Below are positions 39,275 through 63,764 of a stretch of DNA of 64,000 nucleotides, piece after piece. The notes beneath the pieces were generated by a model. It was not told where the DNA came from and made no database searches. It saw only the letters and a program-made list of their open reading frames with translations. Position 1 is the first letter of the stretch, and the number at the start of each line of letters is the position of its first letter. The position numbers and the translations under genes were made by a program. This DNA is from Glandiceps talaboti (taxonomy: Eukaryota; Hemichordata; Enteropneusta; Spengelidae), in the NCBI RefSeq assembly GCF_964340395.1, contig NC_135552.1, forward strand, positions 27,080,681-27,144,680. The letters run 5' to 3'.

Positions 39275-42200
39275 ATGGCAGCAGGAATTCATTCCTCAGT
39301 AACACGATCACTCCTTACTGCCTTCATTGTGGTGAGTCTCTGTTCAGTCAACATAAATGCTAGGACCTGTACTAAAACAGGTGTGTGTTCATGTAAACTG
39401 GACGACGGCAATGTTATAGATCTGAAAGCTGTAGGACTCCAGAATAATGAACCAAGGTAAGACTATAACATTTTATCATAGACTTTACAGACCCTTACTT
39501 TACATTGTCTTAAAAGCCACAAATCCCTTCATGACTATACTGTAACAACACAATGACTCACATGATTTCTGGTTGCATCATGGGAAAAATTATAATGCTG
39601 GTGTATGAGAATAAATTCACATCGACTTCAAGTATTGTACAAAAATATTGTGAAAGGAAAACTGCATTAAACTGACCTGTTGCTAGTGTACAATAATGAA
39701 GATATATCCTTAATTGTGAATATATTATAGCAGTATATCATTGCATTCCTGTAACTTTATTTTCATTGCATTGACTGATGCATGTATACCTCAATAAAAT
39801 GGAAACTTTTGAAAAAAAATTTCAATGTCTCTTGTGAACATATTGTATTGACCCAGTTTATTTTCAATTAATGTACATTCTGATCAAATCACTGACAAGT
39901 TCAAATTTCTGTCTTCATAACTTTTTCAGCTATATTGACATTTCAGTGACCTAATATGTTAATTCTTTAAATTCTCATAAATCTGAAAATTATTTGCAAT
40001 TTTAATGCAAAGTATATAAATCCATTATTTCATCAACACTGTTTTATCATAATTATTCTGTACAGTATTTGATATTACTCGGTTTTCCAAAGCTGAAAAT
40101 TTGACAACTGAAACTGTCAACTTATCAGTTACAAATAATTGGTACAATAAATACATTTCACAAGTCTTAATTCACTTTCACTGGCTCTCTATGTATATAA
40201 CACAAATTGATGATAATTTATCTAGAGATCTGTTTAAATATTTGTAAATCAGTAGATGAAATTAAAGCATTACACACATATTATATAAGTGCAGCCATAC
40301 CTTAAGTTGAAAGAAAGTAACAACAAACAAAGTTGACATAGCATCATGTGATTAACAAAAGTCAACATTCTGTTGATCAGCTGATTGTCACAAGTCTGAA
40401 GTAAGTGTTGACATTTACTATATCAATATGTCACTTTAATTGTCACAGTGGTGAAAGTAGATGTCTGATAGCATTCGTCACTATAATTGTCACATATCTA
40501 AAGTTTCAAAGTAAACATAAACTCCAAAGTAACATATTTGTTTTTGTTAGTTTTATTCAGTTTTTGTATATTTATTTACTTATTTCAGTAGCATGTTTGT
40601 AGTATGTTTTGTTGCCGTATTACTCTGGTAATTGAGACTTTGGTTTACTAAGATAGACACAAATTATCTAACTGGTACCTGGTTTACTAAGATAGACCAT
40701 AGACCCTACACGTGTAGTCTATGGATATAGACACATACTAAAAATATTATCACAACATGTTGATACAACAGTGATAAGCTATTGAATGGCCCAGTTGATT
40801 TAATTATAGTCTCTGTATTGCAGAGTTTTATGGACAGTTCCATAAATAGGCAGTGTACTGTTTTGGGACTTCCAATGTTTACACTATCTTGATCACAGGT
40901 TGATTATATAGTCACACAACAGGGGAACCGCTATCACCCACTTGCATAATCTACCACATTGAAGAACAATAGATTTAGTTTGCACCTATAACCATGGAGG
41001 TATAAGGGGAGTAAACTATGAGTAAACCAATACAAAGGCTGGATTACAAGAGTCATACATGTCATAAGTGTGAGAATACATAATTGAGTGGCTACATAGA
41101 TATAAACTATCCTCTATATGAGTAATTATAGAATTTGATACATGTAGTTGACAGAAAGTCTTTTTGCACAGTCTGTAACCAACTACAACCAACCTTGAAT
41201 ACAAAGATGATTTCTCTTCTAACAGATTGCTTTTCTGCTGTGTAAACACTACCAATACCGTATTTGTCAGTTATAGGTTTAGATCCAAAGTTTCTGTAAA
41301 CACTGCAGTCTATTGACGTTGTTCATTTGTAGATTTGGATGACAAGTTTATGTGTATACACTGTCTATTTTTCATTTGTAGGTTTAAAGATGAGAAATCT
41401 ACAGGTGATGATTACTTCTACAGCTATAATCCATGTTATCCATTTAGTGAGACATCACCATGTACGGATGTAGCAGTAAGTCACGTTTAGCTTAGAACAT
41501 CATATCACTTTGTGCTCAGATATAATTTAATGAATATTGTCACAACCATGTATGGTGTATGTACTAGCCTGTTTACTGCACTGTTGAGATACATCGTTAG
41601 CTGGTGGTACCTCCTAGCCCTATAGCCTGTTTACTGCACTGTTGAGATACATCGTTAGCTGGTTGTACCTCCTAGCCCTATAGCCTGTTTACTGCACTGT
41701 TGAGATACATCGTTAGCTGGTCATACCTCCCTAGCCCTATAGCCTGTTTACTGCACTGTTGAGATACATCATTAGCTGGTGGTACCTCCTAGCCCTATAG
41801 CCTGTTTACTGCACTGTTGAGATACATCATTAGCTGGTGGTACCTCCTAGCCCTATAGCCTGTTTACTGCACTGTTGAGATACATCATTAGCTGGTGGTA
41901 CCTCCTAGCCCTATAGCCTGTTTACTGCACTGTTGAGATACATCATTAGCTGGTTGTACCTCCTAGCCCTATAGCCTGTTTACTGCACTGTTGAGATACA
42001 TCATTAGCTGGTTGTACCTCCTAGCCCTATAGCCTGTTTACTGCACTGTTGAGATACATCGTTAGCTGGTTGTACCTCCTAGCCCTATAGCCTGTTTACT
42101 GCACTGTTGAGATACATCGTTAGCTGGTTGTACCTCCTAGCCCTATAGCCTGTTTACTGCACTGTTGAGATACATCGTTAGCTGGTTGTACCTCATAGCC

Positions 42201-45200
42201 CTATAGCCTGTTTACATCACTGTTGAGATACATCGTTAGCTGGTTGTACCTCCTAGCCCTATAGCCTGTTTACTGCACTGTTGAGATACATCGTTAGCTG
42301 GTTGTACCTCCTAGCCCTATAGCCTGTTTACTGCACTGTTGAGATACATCGTTAGCTGGTTGTACCTCATAGCCCTATAGCCTGTTTACTTCACTGATGA
42401 GATACATCGTTAGCTGGTTGTACCTCCCTAGCCCTATAGCTTATAAGGGGATTGCCTGTATATTTACATATTGATTCATTTGAATAATGATAGTCTGACT
42501 ATTGGTGAAATTCTCCCCAAAGATCTATTATATATACATGCTAAAAGGAATATCCTCTTATATCATTATCAGTTAATTGTGCATTAATACAATTTGTCTC
42601 CATGCAGGCATGTCAGAAAACAACAGATGGTCTTGGTGCAGATTACTATAATCTTGGAAAACAAGAAAGTTCAGAATTTATTATGCAAGGAAATGACATC
42701 ATTCTCCAATACACGGGTGATGAGGAAAGGTAGGACAATGGCAGATAAAGTAAAACTATCAGGAATAATCTAGGATATTACAATATTAGTTGCTAAAACA
42801 AGTAATTTACAGTTGAAAGAAGAAAAATATTGTAGAATCATGTGATATACCTATGCTAAAAAAATGGGGAAAGTAATCACAATACAAAACATTTTTGACT
42901 CGTATGTTGAGTACTGCAGTACCAATAATGTAGTTTTGTGATATGTTATGACATAGAATGACCAAGCTAGAAATTCCATAGTTTCTGTTCAAATGCATAC
43001 AACTTGGCTTGTGTAAGGTATAATACATGTTAAACTACAATATGTTGCTTGAATGAAAATCTGAAATGAATTGTTTGTTTGTTTGTTTGTTTGTTTGTTT
43101 GTTTGTTTGTTTATTGCTTCTTTTCCTGTCTTGCTAGGACAAGTCAAGTTAAATTGGTTTGCTCAGACTCTAAAGATGAACTAGTGGCACATGGAGAAAC
43201 AGGATCAGGAACAAAAATTTATGTAAGTTGAATTTTGTAGTCAGGTACTGTCAAAATTCTTTCATTGATCAATTGGAATTAATAGCTAATGATATTTATT
43301 TTTGAATTTTATGTAAATTCATAATTATTTGTGATGTAGACAATTTAATTCATTCTGAACATTACATCGAGACTCAACAAGCAGGTGGCTGTATTAGCAC
43401 AGTCAGAAACACATTATTGTCACCAACGGCAGTGCGCCCTCTACAGCCATATGTGTAATGGACTTTTGTTTTTATAAGTTTTGGATTATTGGAGTCTGTT
43501 GCATGTAGCTCTTCAGAAAAGTTGTTATAGTCTCACTCTAACCCTGTGGTATTAAAATCAAAACAGAATTATGTCCACATTACTTTATTTTTGTATTTTT
43601 TCGTTGAGACAGAGGTTGGATATCAATCAATCAATGGTTTATTCAGTATTGTTGGCCACCGGCCAAAAAATACAAACTTTAAATATACAAAAATGAACGG
43701 ATCACCAGACAACATCAGGCCGTTTGAGTTTCAGAGATTCTAGTATTATCTTTTCTAAGTTTAGTGGCATAAAATATATATCTACTAAGTTTTCTGAGAG
43801 TGTCAACCTTTCGAGATGACATAAGTAATACAAATTTGTGGTGCAGTGGGGGATTATAAAAGTAATTGGCAATATATTTTGACCTTATACAAGTATAAAA
43901 TGGGCATACAAGTAAAAAGTGGAATTCATCCTCTACTTGGTTTAAATTACACATTTCACAAAGTCTCTCTACTCTTGGAGTATCATTCCAACGACCAGTT
44001 TCGATTTTCAAATTATGTGTTGAGGTTCTAAATCTACAAAGCATCAGTTTGAATATTGGTTTATCAAGAGAGGTTAAATAAGGTTCCAGAGACAATTCCC
44101 TTTTAAATGAAGCATAACAATCAAGTTTTCTAGACGTATTAACACTTTCAGACCATAATTGTGTATCAATATCAATACATCTCTGTTTAAATATTTTTAG
44201 GAATCTCAATTCATCACCAACACCTTGTTGATCCCATACCTCCCCAAAGCCAAAGCTTTGGAGTAAATGTCTAACATCTCTAGCCCAAAAATTATATTTA
44301 ACTATGTCAATTTTACTTAAATGAAATTTGTAACATCTACGAACAAGTCTTTCCTCATCCATTTTCAAAATCCTCAACCAATATTTAACAATTCTACAGT
44401 ATCTATAAACCTTTAAGGTAACTCTTCCCAATTCTCCTCTTATGGCAACGATGGGGGTGTTGTTGTACAATTGCAGGATGTAACGTAACATTTTGTTGTG
44501 AGTCTTTTCAGTATCTTCAGCAGGATGGAAACCCCACACTTCAGAGCCATAAAGGAGAATTGGCAGAATTTTACAATCAAAAATTTTCAATGCGACATTC
44601 GCGGGTATAGTACCATATCTATGTAGGTTACGTATCAAACTGTATATAGCTCTATTTGCTTGTTCACTTAAAGCCTTTTGGGCTTGGAACCATTTGCCAG
44701 TCCACGAAAACATTATACCAAGATAGCTTTGGAAAGAGACTACCTTTACTCGTTGACCATTGTACAACCACTTTTCATATTTTCTTAGACTTCCACCCCT
44801 TCTAAATACAATAATTTTGGTTTTATCGATATTAACCGTTAGTTTCCATTTACAACAATATTCATGCAAATTGTTTAATGAACGTTGTAAACCTATCTTA
44901 GAAGTACTAACAAATGTGAGATCATCGGCAAAAAGGAGGTAAGTAAGCTTAATTAGGCCTATTTGCGCACCAGAGAATTGATGTGTATTGCTTAGGTACT
45001 CCCCTAAGTCGTTTACATAGATACTGAATAAGAGTGGAGATAGTACAGAGCCTTGTTGGACACCGAAGCTACATGTAAAGAAGTCAGTTATACCTCCGGC
45101 TGACCTAACACATGCCCTAACATTCTGATACATAGAACGTATTACACGATATAATTTACCCTTGACTCCACAGTTAATTAATTTATAAAACAAGCTATAA

Positions 45201-46914
45201 TGATCAATGCGATCAAACGCTTTCTCAAAGTCTATGAATGCAATGTACAACCTCCCTTTGCTTTGAGCTAGGTAATTAGAAATAGCTGTACTTAAGATGA
45301 AAATGTTGTCTGACGTGCAGTACTTCTTACGAAACCCAGCCTGTTCATCAACAATTGTTTTGGATTATTGGAGTCTGTTGCATGTAGCTCTTCAGAAAAG
45401 TTGTTATAGTCTCACTCTAACCCTGTGGTATTAAAATCAAAACAGAATTATGTCCACATTACTTTATTTTTGTATTTTTTCGTTGAGACAGAGGTTGGAT
45501 ATGGTGGTGATGGTGGTGGGTTGAAGGGGGGAAGGGGGGGGGGAAGTTAGAACTAACAGAAGGAAAAAAACAAAATTCACCTATTTAGAATTTGAATAAT
45601 TAATTATCAGTACATACACATTGTAGGGCCCAAATACACATTTATCAAGTCATTATATTGTGAATTTGTCTAAACTTTCCTTTCTTCTTTCAAGACATTT
45701 GACCTGAAATCTCGTCACTGCTGTCCACCAGGAGCACTAAGTGAAGCCCTAAGTATAGGATCCATTCTTTGTATAATGTAAGTATTATCTATTTCAGTTT
45801 TATTCATATCAATGCAGAAATGTCCATTCAAAAATTTTCTAAGAATTAAATATATGTACATGTAATGGTGGGGGTGGCAGTGGGGAGGGGGGATAGTAGG
45901 GGAGATAAGTTAGTTAATAATAATACATCCAATGGTTTAATATGATGAACTGCACCCAAGAAAGAAATTTCTAAGTGAGGAAAATATTATGCAATATTGT
46001 GTATTTTATTGTTTATTTCTAGTGCCCTGGTTCTAGTCATTGTCTATCTAGTTGGTGGAGTTCTATTCATGAAATTTGTAAAAAAAGAAACTGGTAGTGA
46101 CCTTATACCGAATAAAGGTTTCTGGACTGAACTACCAATGCTTGTTAAGGTAGGAAAGACACAAAGTTATCGTATGGTGGAGGGCATTGTCATAAATCAT
46201 AGACCTCTTTTTAAAACATACCTGTCAGCAGAAATATATGCTCTGGCTTGCAAGAATTGGTGGTGTGGTGCCAGAACATATTGATGGGGGGGGGGGGGGG
46301 GGGGGAGGTTTCCATTGATAATATCTCATACTGTTTTTGTACCCTTTGTAACCTTGCCTCTAATATCATGCCATCCATAGTAATTGCTTGCTACCTCGTT
46401 CATTGAAGTGAATTGACTTTCTGCCTGTGGCAACCTTAAGATGATCACATTATGCCGAGGACTTGCCTGTTGAAATTTAGAATTTGCAACTTATTAAACC
46501 CTGTAGAAAGCCATGAACATATAGAAAACCCTTTTATTAGTCCACAAGTCTTATTTCCAATGCAACACCTGCTTCACTATATGAAAACATTTATGATAAT
46601 GATAGCATGCTTTTTTCTCCCCTCCCCCACCATGATGGTTCTCCCCTCCCCCACCATGACAGTGGTGATGGTGCTGACGTAGGAGTTTACAACACACACA
46701 TATATTTCCACACATACATATCACATGTATTTATTTTTACATGAAATATGCCTAACTCTAAGTTTTGCAACTGCTTCTGAAATTGTTTTCCATGTGTATA
46801 AATGAAGTTATGGCCACTATTTCAGAAGTTCCTATTCATGTTTATTTGCAGGATGGTGCAAAGTATGCCACCACACCGTGCTCAAAATCATCCAAGGCCT
46901 ACGATGAGATTTAA
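39275..46914 (+). CDS. MPRL-D: CD-MPR-like single-span MRH lectin receptor, 7 exons, LINE in intron 4
   Basis: Fourth member. Exons: 39275-39456, 41382-41475, 42608-42729, 43138-43222, 45695-45777, 46023-46149, 46852-46914 (TAA), giving 251 residues. The N-terminus is longer than in A-C and the hydrophobic signal core is near TAFIVVSLC. The MRH domain has SYNPC, ACQ, YYNLGKQ, MQGNDIILQY, ERTSQVKLVC, HGET and IYTFDL; exon 3 is five codons shorter than in C and E just before the Arg. SIGSILCI precedes the TM helix with VYLVGG. The tail has NKGFW, one Cys and ends KAYDEI. It is most like MPRL-E. Intron 2 has a 15-copy 58-bp minisatellite, and intron 4 a minus-strand LINE fragment flanked by a 146-bp direct repeat. 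An octamer/AP-1-like repeat array lies about 0.6-1.2 kb upstream. Confidence 0.88.
41566..42439 (+). repeat. 58-bp minisatellite, ~15 copies, in intron 2 of MPRL-D
   Basis: Unit AGCCTGTTTACTGCACTGTT then GAGATACATCGTTAGCTGGT and a GTACCTCC-TAGCCCTAT end. Variants differ at one or two bases. No splice site is included. Confidence 0.93.
43071..43113 (+). repeat. TTTG microsatellite
   Basis: (TTTG)n within the pyrimidine-rich stretch just before exon 4 of MPRL-D, so length changes could affect that acceptor. Confidence 0.95.
43478..43623 (+). repeat. 146-bp direct repeat, left copy (target-site duplication of the LINE)
   Basis: Matches 45357-45502 base for base by eye, begins GTTTTGGATTATTGG and ends GAGGTTGGATAT. 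It lies directly at the LINE 3' end. Confidence 0.92.
43624..45356 (-). mobile_element. 5'-truncated LINE (non-LTR retrotransposon) in intron 4 of MPRL-D
   Basis: This minus-strand element ends at its 3' side in short TTGA/ATTG repeats (43624-43636 on the + strand) and is cut off at its 5' side inside the reverse-transcriptase domain. It is flanked by a perfect 146-bp direct repeat of host sequence. The coding part is open throughout. The clade is not assigned. Confidence 0.88.
43715..45356 (-). pseudogene. LINE reverse transcriptase, N-terminally truncated but open frame
   Basis: Read on the minus strand, the frame is open from the 5' junction at 45356 (VDEQAGFRKKYCTSDNIF, before the first ATG at 45250) to the stop at 43715. 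Reverse-transcriptase motifs are visible: AFIDFEKAFD, GVQQGSVLSPLLFSIYVNDL, LLFADDLTFV and the later GSLRKYEKWLYNG and YLGIMFSW blocks. A Cys/His cluster near the C-terminus (CEMCNLNQVEDEFHFLLVC) is typical of many invertebrate LINE ORF2 proteins. The endonuclease and the first reverse-transcriptase block are missing, so it is a dead copy despite the open frame. Absence of stops means it is young. Confidence 0.88.
45357..45502 (+). repeat. 146-bp direct repeat, right copy (target-site duplication of the LINE)
   Basis: Second copy, directly at the truncated 5' end of the LINE. Outside the two copies the flanks diverge at once. Confidence 0.92.
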
Positions 46915-49041
46915 TCAGGAGATAAACATTCCTCATAATTGGTCAGAATCAAAGACTATACAGACAGAATCAAATTCCATCTTTGAACTCAGAAAATCGT
47001 TAATCCTAGATGAATATTGGGGTCTATTATGTGTCTCTCACACTAAGGGAGATTCCTGTTGAAGCTTCTTACATGACTCTGATTAAAGGGGCACAAGCTG
47101 ACTTTATGTTTTTGGGATGCATTTTTTTCTGCAAATTAAAATGTACTCACAGTATTCTACTTACTGATTCATACTTAACCACCACTTGCAAATGCCTGAA
47201 CTCAAACCTGGTGTTACGATATAACTTATCAATGATCCGATGACATAATTTATTATGTGTATCAAAAAATGTATACGAAATCCCTACTATGGAATCAACT
47301 ATTCTAACAATGCCATAACACAAATTGTGATGACATAGAAAGCATGCATTGATTTTAACATAATGCTAAGAATAGTTTGTACTTGAGTGAAAAGCTTAAA
47401 AACTCAGGTTGTGTCACTTTAAATGTCATTGTTAACTGTGAATTGATGTATGACAAGATTTGGCCACTACCGAGTACTAACTGCCTAAAAATGCAACACA
47501 TACATTATTTGCCCTTTTGCTTTTAACTACCTATCCAGCAATCATAAAAGAATCCGAGATTTGGTTAGACATTCTTGTAGCCATGGAGCCAAAGCTTTCC
47601 TCTTAAGTCCTGATCTGACAGAAAGTGAAATAAGTGAACACAAATAATTCTATAGCATCAGATGGAGAAATTCAGTGAATCACAGAAGACTTTAATTTTA
47701 CACTTGAAGAACATAACATTGAGGTTGAACATTTTACAATATTTCAGATAAATCACACTGAATATGATAATTAATTTGAATTTCAAAATGTGTTTTCCAA
47801 GTTGCTTGTAAATATCTTGAATTCAAAATGTTAGCCATCATTAGTTAATATATTATTGAATATTTGATCACTTTTTCATTTCCTATTAAAATAAAATACA
47901 ATATAATTGAATTTTAAACATTATAAGTTCTAGCAATGACATTTTAAAACAAAATTACTCATTACAGTTTATTATTCAAGTATGGCTGTAAAATTATTCA
48001 AGTATGGCTGTAAAATTATTCAAGTATGGCTGTAAAATTATTCAAGTATGGCTGTAAAATTGAAGACCTGTTTAATTCATCTTCTTAATTTTAACCAAGA
48101 TTATAATTTAGGGTTACTCTTTATCATTTTATGTTTCTCATCGTAATACCTTAAAATTGTCTGTCTGTCTGCAAGTTTAAAAAAAGAAAACAAGAAACCA
48201 ATTAAAGTAAATAGGTTTGCACACATTAGTGGTGCTTTAATTCAATTCAGTGCAGATGACTTAGAAATGACAATAAAAGTCAGGAGGCAAATACGAACCA
48301 CTCGATTTATGAAATGTCATCAATTTCAGCCATAGACAATACATGCTAAGTGGTATCGTAACTTCATAATCAGTGAAGTTGTATTTTTTTCTAATACGGC
48401 CATAGAGGGCATCATTTAAAATATTTGGTCAGATTCAAAAATTATAGGGTCAACGAGGTCATGAAAAACATATAATAAAAAAAAACTACCCATATGATAT
48501 TTGAAATATTGTAAATAAAAAACCACTTCAAACATTTGTCAATGAACTTTTCCATTATTTGTACCCTGATTATGAAATTCAGTATTTTATTTGTAAAAGA
48601 AGTAAATATGTTTAATTAAACATTCTGTGTCTATTTTGTTTGTATTATTCAGAATTTGTTCTTTAAACTTAATTATGATTTTCTTAATTAATTATATATT
48701 TATTGATTATATAGATATTAAAAACAATATTATTTTTCTTTTCATATTAAATCAAAGTACCTGGTATGTGATATGACAAGAAACTTGATTAATATATAAT
48801 TAATAATTTATGTGCATATTCTAGTTTTAATGTACTTATGAAATGAATAAATCAATGATTGACATATTGTATTGCCACACCTCCTTAGATAAACAGATAT
48901 TCACAACCACTCATACCCAGGTGTCCCAGCTGACTGTACAACCTAAATGTTTACAATAACTGTCCCAGTTTGAGTTATAATGACCCCATAGGTACAGAGT
49001 TCAAATTATCAATATTTTACTAATTCTTGTTAGTTATAAAC
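46915..49041. other. Spacer MPRL-D to MPRL-E
   Basis: No gene is recognised. It is very AT-rich, with several AATAAA-like hexamers, so I could not pick the MPRL-D polyadenylation site. A short ~22-bp tandem repeat lies at about 47970-48062. Confidence 0.5.
47970..48062 (+). repeat. ~22-bp tandem repeat, 4 copies
   Basis: Unit TTATTCAAGTATGGCTGTAA in the D-E spacer. Confidence 0.88.
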
Positions 49042-60182
<11,141 letters not shown>

Positions 60183-62305
60183 AGAAAAAAACACTAAAAG
60201 AGCAACTATTTAGTGGAATTATGCTACTACGGCCCAAATATGCACTTTCACTAGTATAGTTAGATGGTAATCTGCCCAATATGAGGAGGTGGGTGGGAGG
60301 GGGGGGGGATCTTGATGTGAAGGTGTAAAGCCTGATACTGTGAGGCTGTAATATATTTTGTATTACATGATGAATGAATGCTTATTATGCTAGGAAATAC
60401 CGTTCTTGTGTCATGATTTTAGACTGCTAAATTTAAGCAATTAATTCTTGTATAGATCAATATTTCTCAAATATCACTTGTAAGACATTTGAACTGAGAC
60501 TAACCTGCCCAACAAGTGTTCTGAATGTTCCATCTGAAATCATGTCAAAATTACATGTATTTATAAAGTAACAAGTGGATATACTTTGAGTTGTCCCAGT
60601 GAGGAGACTAAGGTTTTTGCTAATATTTTGTCTGTCAAATCAAACTCTCAGAAGTGTCAAGGCCAAATGGATTTCTCCATTAGTTAAACATGACAGATAT
60701 ATGGTTCAGACACAATTTGTGGAGATGTGCCCAAACATATGCATGCTGTTTGCAGAGTAGAAGAGAACAAATTGATGGAGTTTTGATATTATTTTAGAAT
60801 ATGCAGGGACTAAGTGATGGCGCTGGATATTTCACAATTGACAATCTGTACATATTTGTGTCCTTGTACAGCATTATGTACATGCAGCCATAACATCAGT
60901 CAATTTACATATTAATATGTCATATGTCTCTTTTAATACAGTGGTGTATATAAGCTAAACCAGGCTGAAATGTTCAACTTTTCAAGAAATAACTTAATAA
61001 TTCTTTTCAATTGTCAACCAAATTCAACAAAAGGCAGATGAGATGTGCTTTACTAGACAGAATGGTGACATTTTTAGAAACATTTTGAAAAAATAAAAAT
61101 TAAATTTTGAGAATAAACCACTTTGACTTTCTTGTATAGTTTTGGCTGTGTTATTAATTGACCTAAAAAAGACCAAATGTTTACACAGGGAAATCACAAC
61201 ATTTTTCTTGATAATAGAAAATTAGTGAGAAAAACAAATTCTTGCTCCAAGAATATTTAAAAATTATTGTTGGTCATTGAATTTGATTTAATACCAGGAT
61301 GATAATTTTTAAACATTAATTCTCAATTTATATTCACTCAGCCTAGTACACATTTTGTATTTGTTTTCAATAGACAATTTTTTGACATGGTAAGATTATG
61401 TACAATTATGTATGTATATAGTTTTTGTCAGTTGGAGATACAAATTATTTTCATAGTGCAACTAAACAGTTTAGTTATGACTTTGTAAATGTAATTTACT
61501 TAATATCAAGAACAAACATTGTATCATTTGGGGTATGGATATTTTAGTGAAAATTTAGTCCTTGTTTAAATAAAATTAGATAAAAGTTCATATGATATTT
61601 CAGAAACTGGTTACTGTTGGTCCCATAGGTGTAATAGGCTATGTGTCTGTTGATTTGCTGTCATCATCATAAACCACTGCCTATTTTACAGCACCATCCA
61701 AATACACACTTAATATTTCAAAGTGTCACAGAAGAAATATCAGCTCTAGTTTGCGAGAATGATTTGCTGTGTGTGTTGGAAATGCAGTTAGTTGCAGAAC
61801 TTGCAGTGTCAAGTGGGGGAAGTGAGTGATCAAATGCAACATGTATAAAACAAATGTGTTGTAATGAGGCATAGGTCTATTCATAAATGTCCAATTTTTT
61901 TTATAAACCCTGGTAATGTTCACATTTTCCCATTTGGATCACTTGGTGATGGAGTCAAGATTTGTAAAGGCTGAAAGATTAGAACCCAGAAATATTTACA
62001 AATACTGACTTTCAAATGAAAATTCATCTTTGCTAATTATTAAAGCATTATATCAAATTAAATTGTTCCAAACAAAGACTAAAGTGTGCTATCAAAATTT
62101 CAGGTAACAAATTTCAAGTCTGTGTTTGGAACAAAAGTTTAATTTTTACAACAAATAATGACAAAGACATAAATAAAATTACCAAAGTAGTTAAGTATCA
62201 GTAAAGTAACATGTGAACTGAGCGGTATCCAAAGTATCATATGAATTGAGTGGCTTAGCCAATGTAACATGTGAACTGAGCAGTATCCAGAGTAACATAT
62301 GAATT
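60183..62305. other. 3'UTR of MPRL-E and spacer
   Basis: No coding is recognised. Candidate AATAAA hexamers occur near 61090 and 61112. A 2-3 copy degenerate tandem repeat lies at about 62195-62300, directly before the LINE fragment. Confidence 0.45.
62195..62300 (+). repeat. ~46-bp degenerate tandem repeat
   Basis: Units with GTAACATGTGAACTGAGC and GTATCCAAAGTA, two to three copies, immediately upstream of the LINE fragment. Confidence 0.7.
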
Positions 62306-63216
62306 TTGTTTGGCCATTTCTTTTTATCACATCATATGATCGAGGAAGTCACTTCGGCAAGTTATCTTGGCATATCCATTGACTCATCACTTACTTGGAA
62401 TTCACACGTGAAAAATATTATTTTAAAAATTAGCCCCAAAATTGGTGTCCTTTCTCGTATCAGACATTTTGTACCAAAGTCACTTCTTATCATGATCTAT
62501 AACACCATCTTACCGCATCTAACATACTGTTTAGAAATCTGGGGTAACGCTTACACTACATTATTAAATCCCATTCTCCGCCTACAGAAAAAAGCAGTTC
62601 GACTTAATACATTTTCTAATTTCACTGCACACTCTGATCCTTTAATATTTCGCCAACTAAATATATTACCACTTCCGAAACTCAGTAAATATTACTCCTG
62701 TCTATTTATATTTGACTCATTAAATAATAATTTCCCTACAAATATTACTAACTATTTTGAAGTCCTTACCCATACTTATTCTACACGATCATCTGATAGT
62801 GGCAATCTCCGAATACCGAATGCCAGACTCAGTATTACTCAACACAACATTGTATTTGCTGCAGTCAGACACTGGAATTCATTGCCATATCATCTAAAAC
62901 AAATAAATTCAAGATTTAAATTTCAAAAAGCTTTAAAATCTTACTTATCAGCTTTTTGATTTTTTTTTCCGTATATTCTTTATAGATTTTCTTTTTCTCG
63001 ACTGTGTGACTTTTTTGTAAATTTTATTGCAGTAATAATTGTGGGCTGTGGACTCGATTAGTCCGTTGGGACTACTTCCACAGTCCAAACCAGATATAAT
63101 TCAGTATTCTTTTGTTCTATTTTGTTTGTTTTGAATTGCAGGTTTGTAATACTTGAGTTTATATTCAACTTTGTTCTATTTATTTATATCTGGTTGAATA
63201 AATGATCTGATAACGC
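62306..63216 (+). mobile_element. 5'-truncated LINE 3' end (CR1/Jockey-like), between MPRL-E and MPRL-F
   Basis: The open frame 62306-62959 encodes the C-terminal part of a LINE reverse transcriptase: SYLGISIDSSLTWNSHV, YNTILPHLTYCLEIWG, LQKKAVRL, then NIVFAAVRHWNSLP and FKFQKALKSYL just before the stop. After the stop comes a T-rich 3'UTR with GTGGACTCGATTAGTC and a final AATAAATGATCTG, as in many CR1-like elements of marine invertebrates. The endonuclease and catalytic core are missing. It belongs to a different family from the D-intron element. Confidence 0.85.
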
Positions 63217-63291
63217 AATGACCTTGTTATCAGTTTAACCTCAATCTTTGACAAAAGAGAGAATAACTTGCATGATCAGTTGACAGTAAAC

Positions 63292-63482
63292 ATGAAATCT
63301 GCCCCTCTATACCCAAGGATAGGTAAAATAATCACAGAGATAACTTCATTGTTGACGATCATCTTACTGTTACCGAGGGAAACTACTGCCGTATGCAGTC
63401 AAATTGATTCTTGTTCCTGTAAGACTGACAATGGTGATATTATTGATTTGAAAGCATTGGCAAATAATGATGGCACTGCAAG
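63292..63482 (+). CDS. MPRL-F: first exon of a sixth CD-MPR-like gene, rest beyond window
   Basis: This exon starts at ATG 63292 and ends at a GTAAGT donor at 63483 in phase 2, exactly like exon 1 of the other five genes. It encodes a signal segment (core SLLTIILLLP) and then the family start CSQIDSCSC, a DNGDIIDLKAL segment and NDGTAR at the junction, closest to exon 1 of MPRL-E and MPRL-C. No second exon is visible before position 64000. Given 0.9-2.2 kb first introns in the other copies, it should lie outside. Whether F is intact cannot be judged. Confidence 0.8.
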
Positions 63483-63764
63483 GTAAGTACAATAGTTGGA
63501 CTCCAACACTGCTAATTGTCACATGATGGACAATGTCTAATATTTAAAGGCCAATGCTTCAATCCCACATTCTTACATTAGTGTTATCTTATCAGTGGTG
63601 TAATAGAGATACTGCCTGACTAACTTTTCCAATAGCTCTGCCCAAGATAATCCATACTGGACTGTTAAACCTGCAGTTAGCTGCAACTGGGATATTTTCA
63701 TAAAAAAACTTGTGATATATTCTAAAATTAGTCATTATTTATACATAAAAAGACTATTTAAGAA

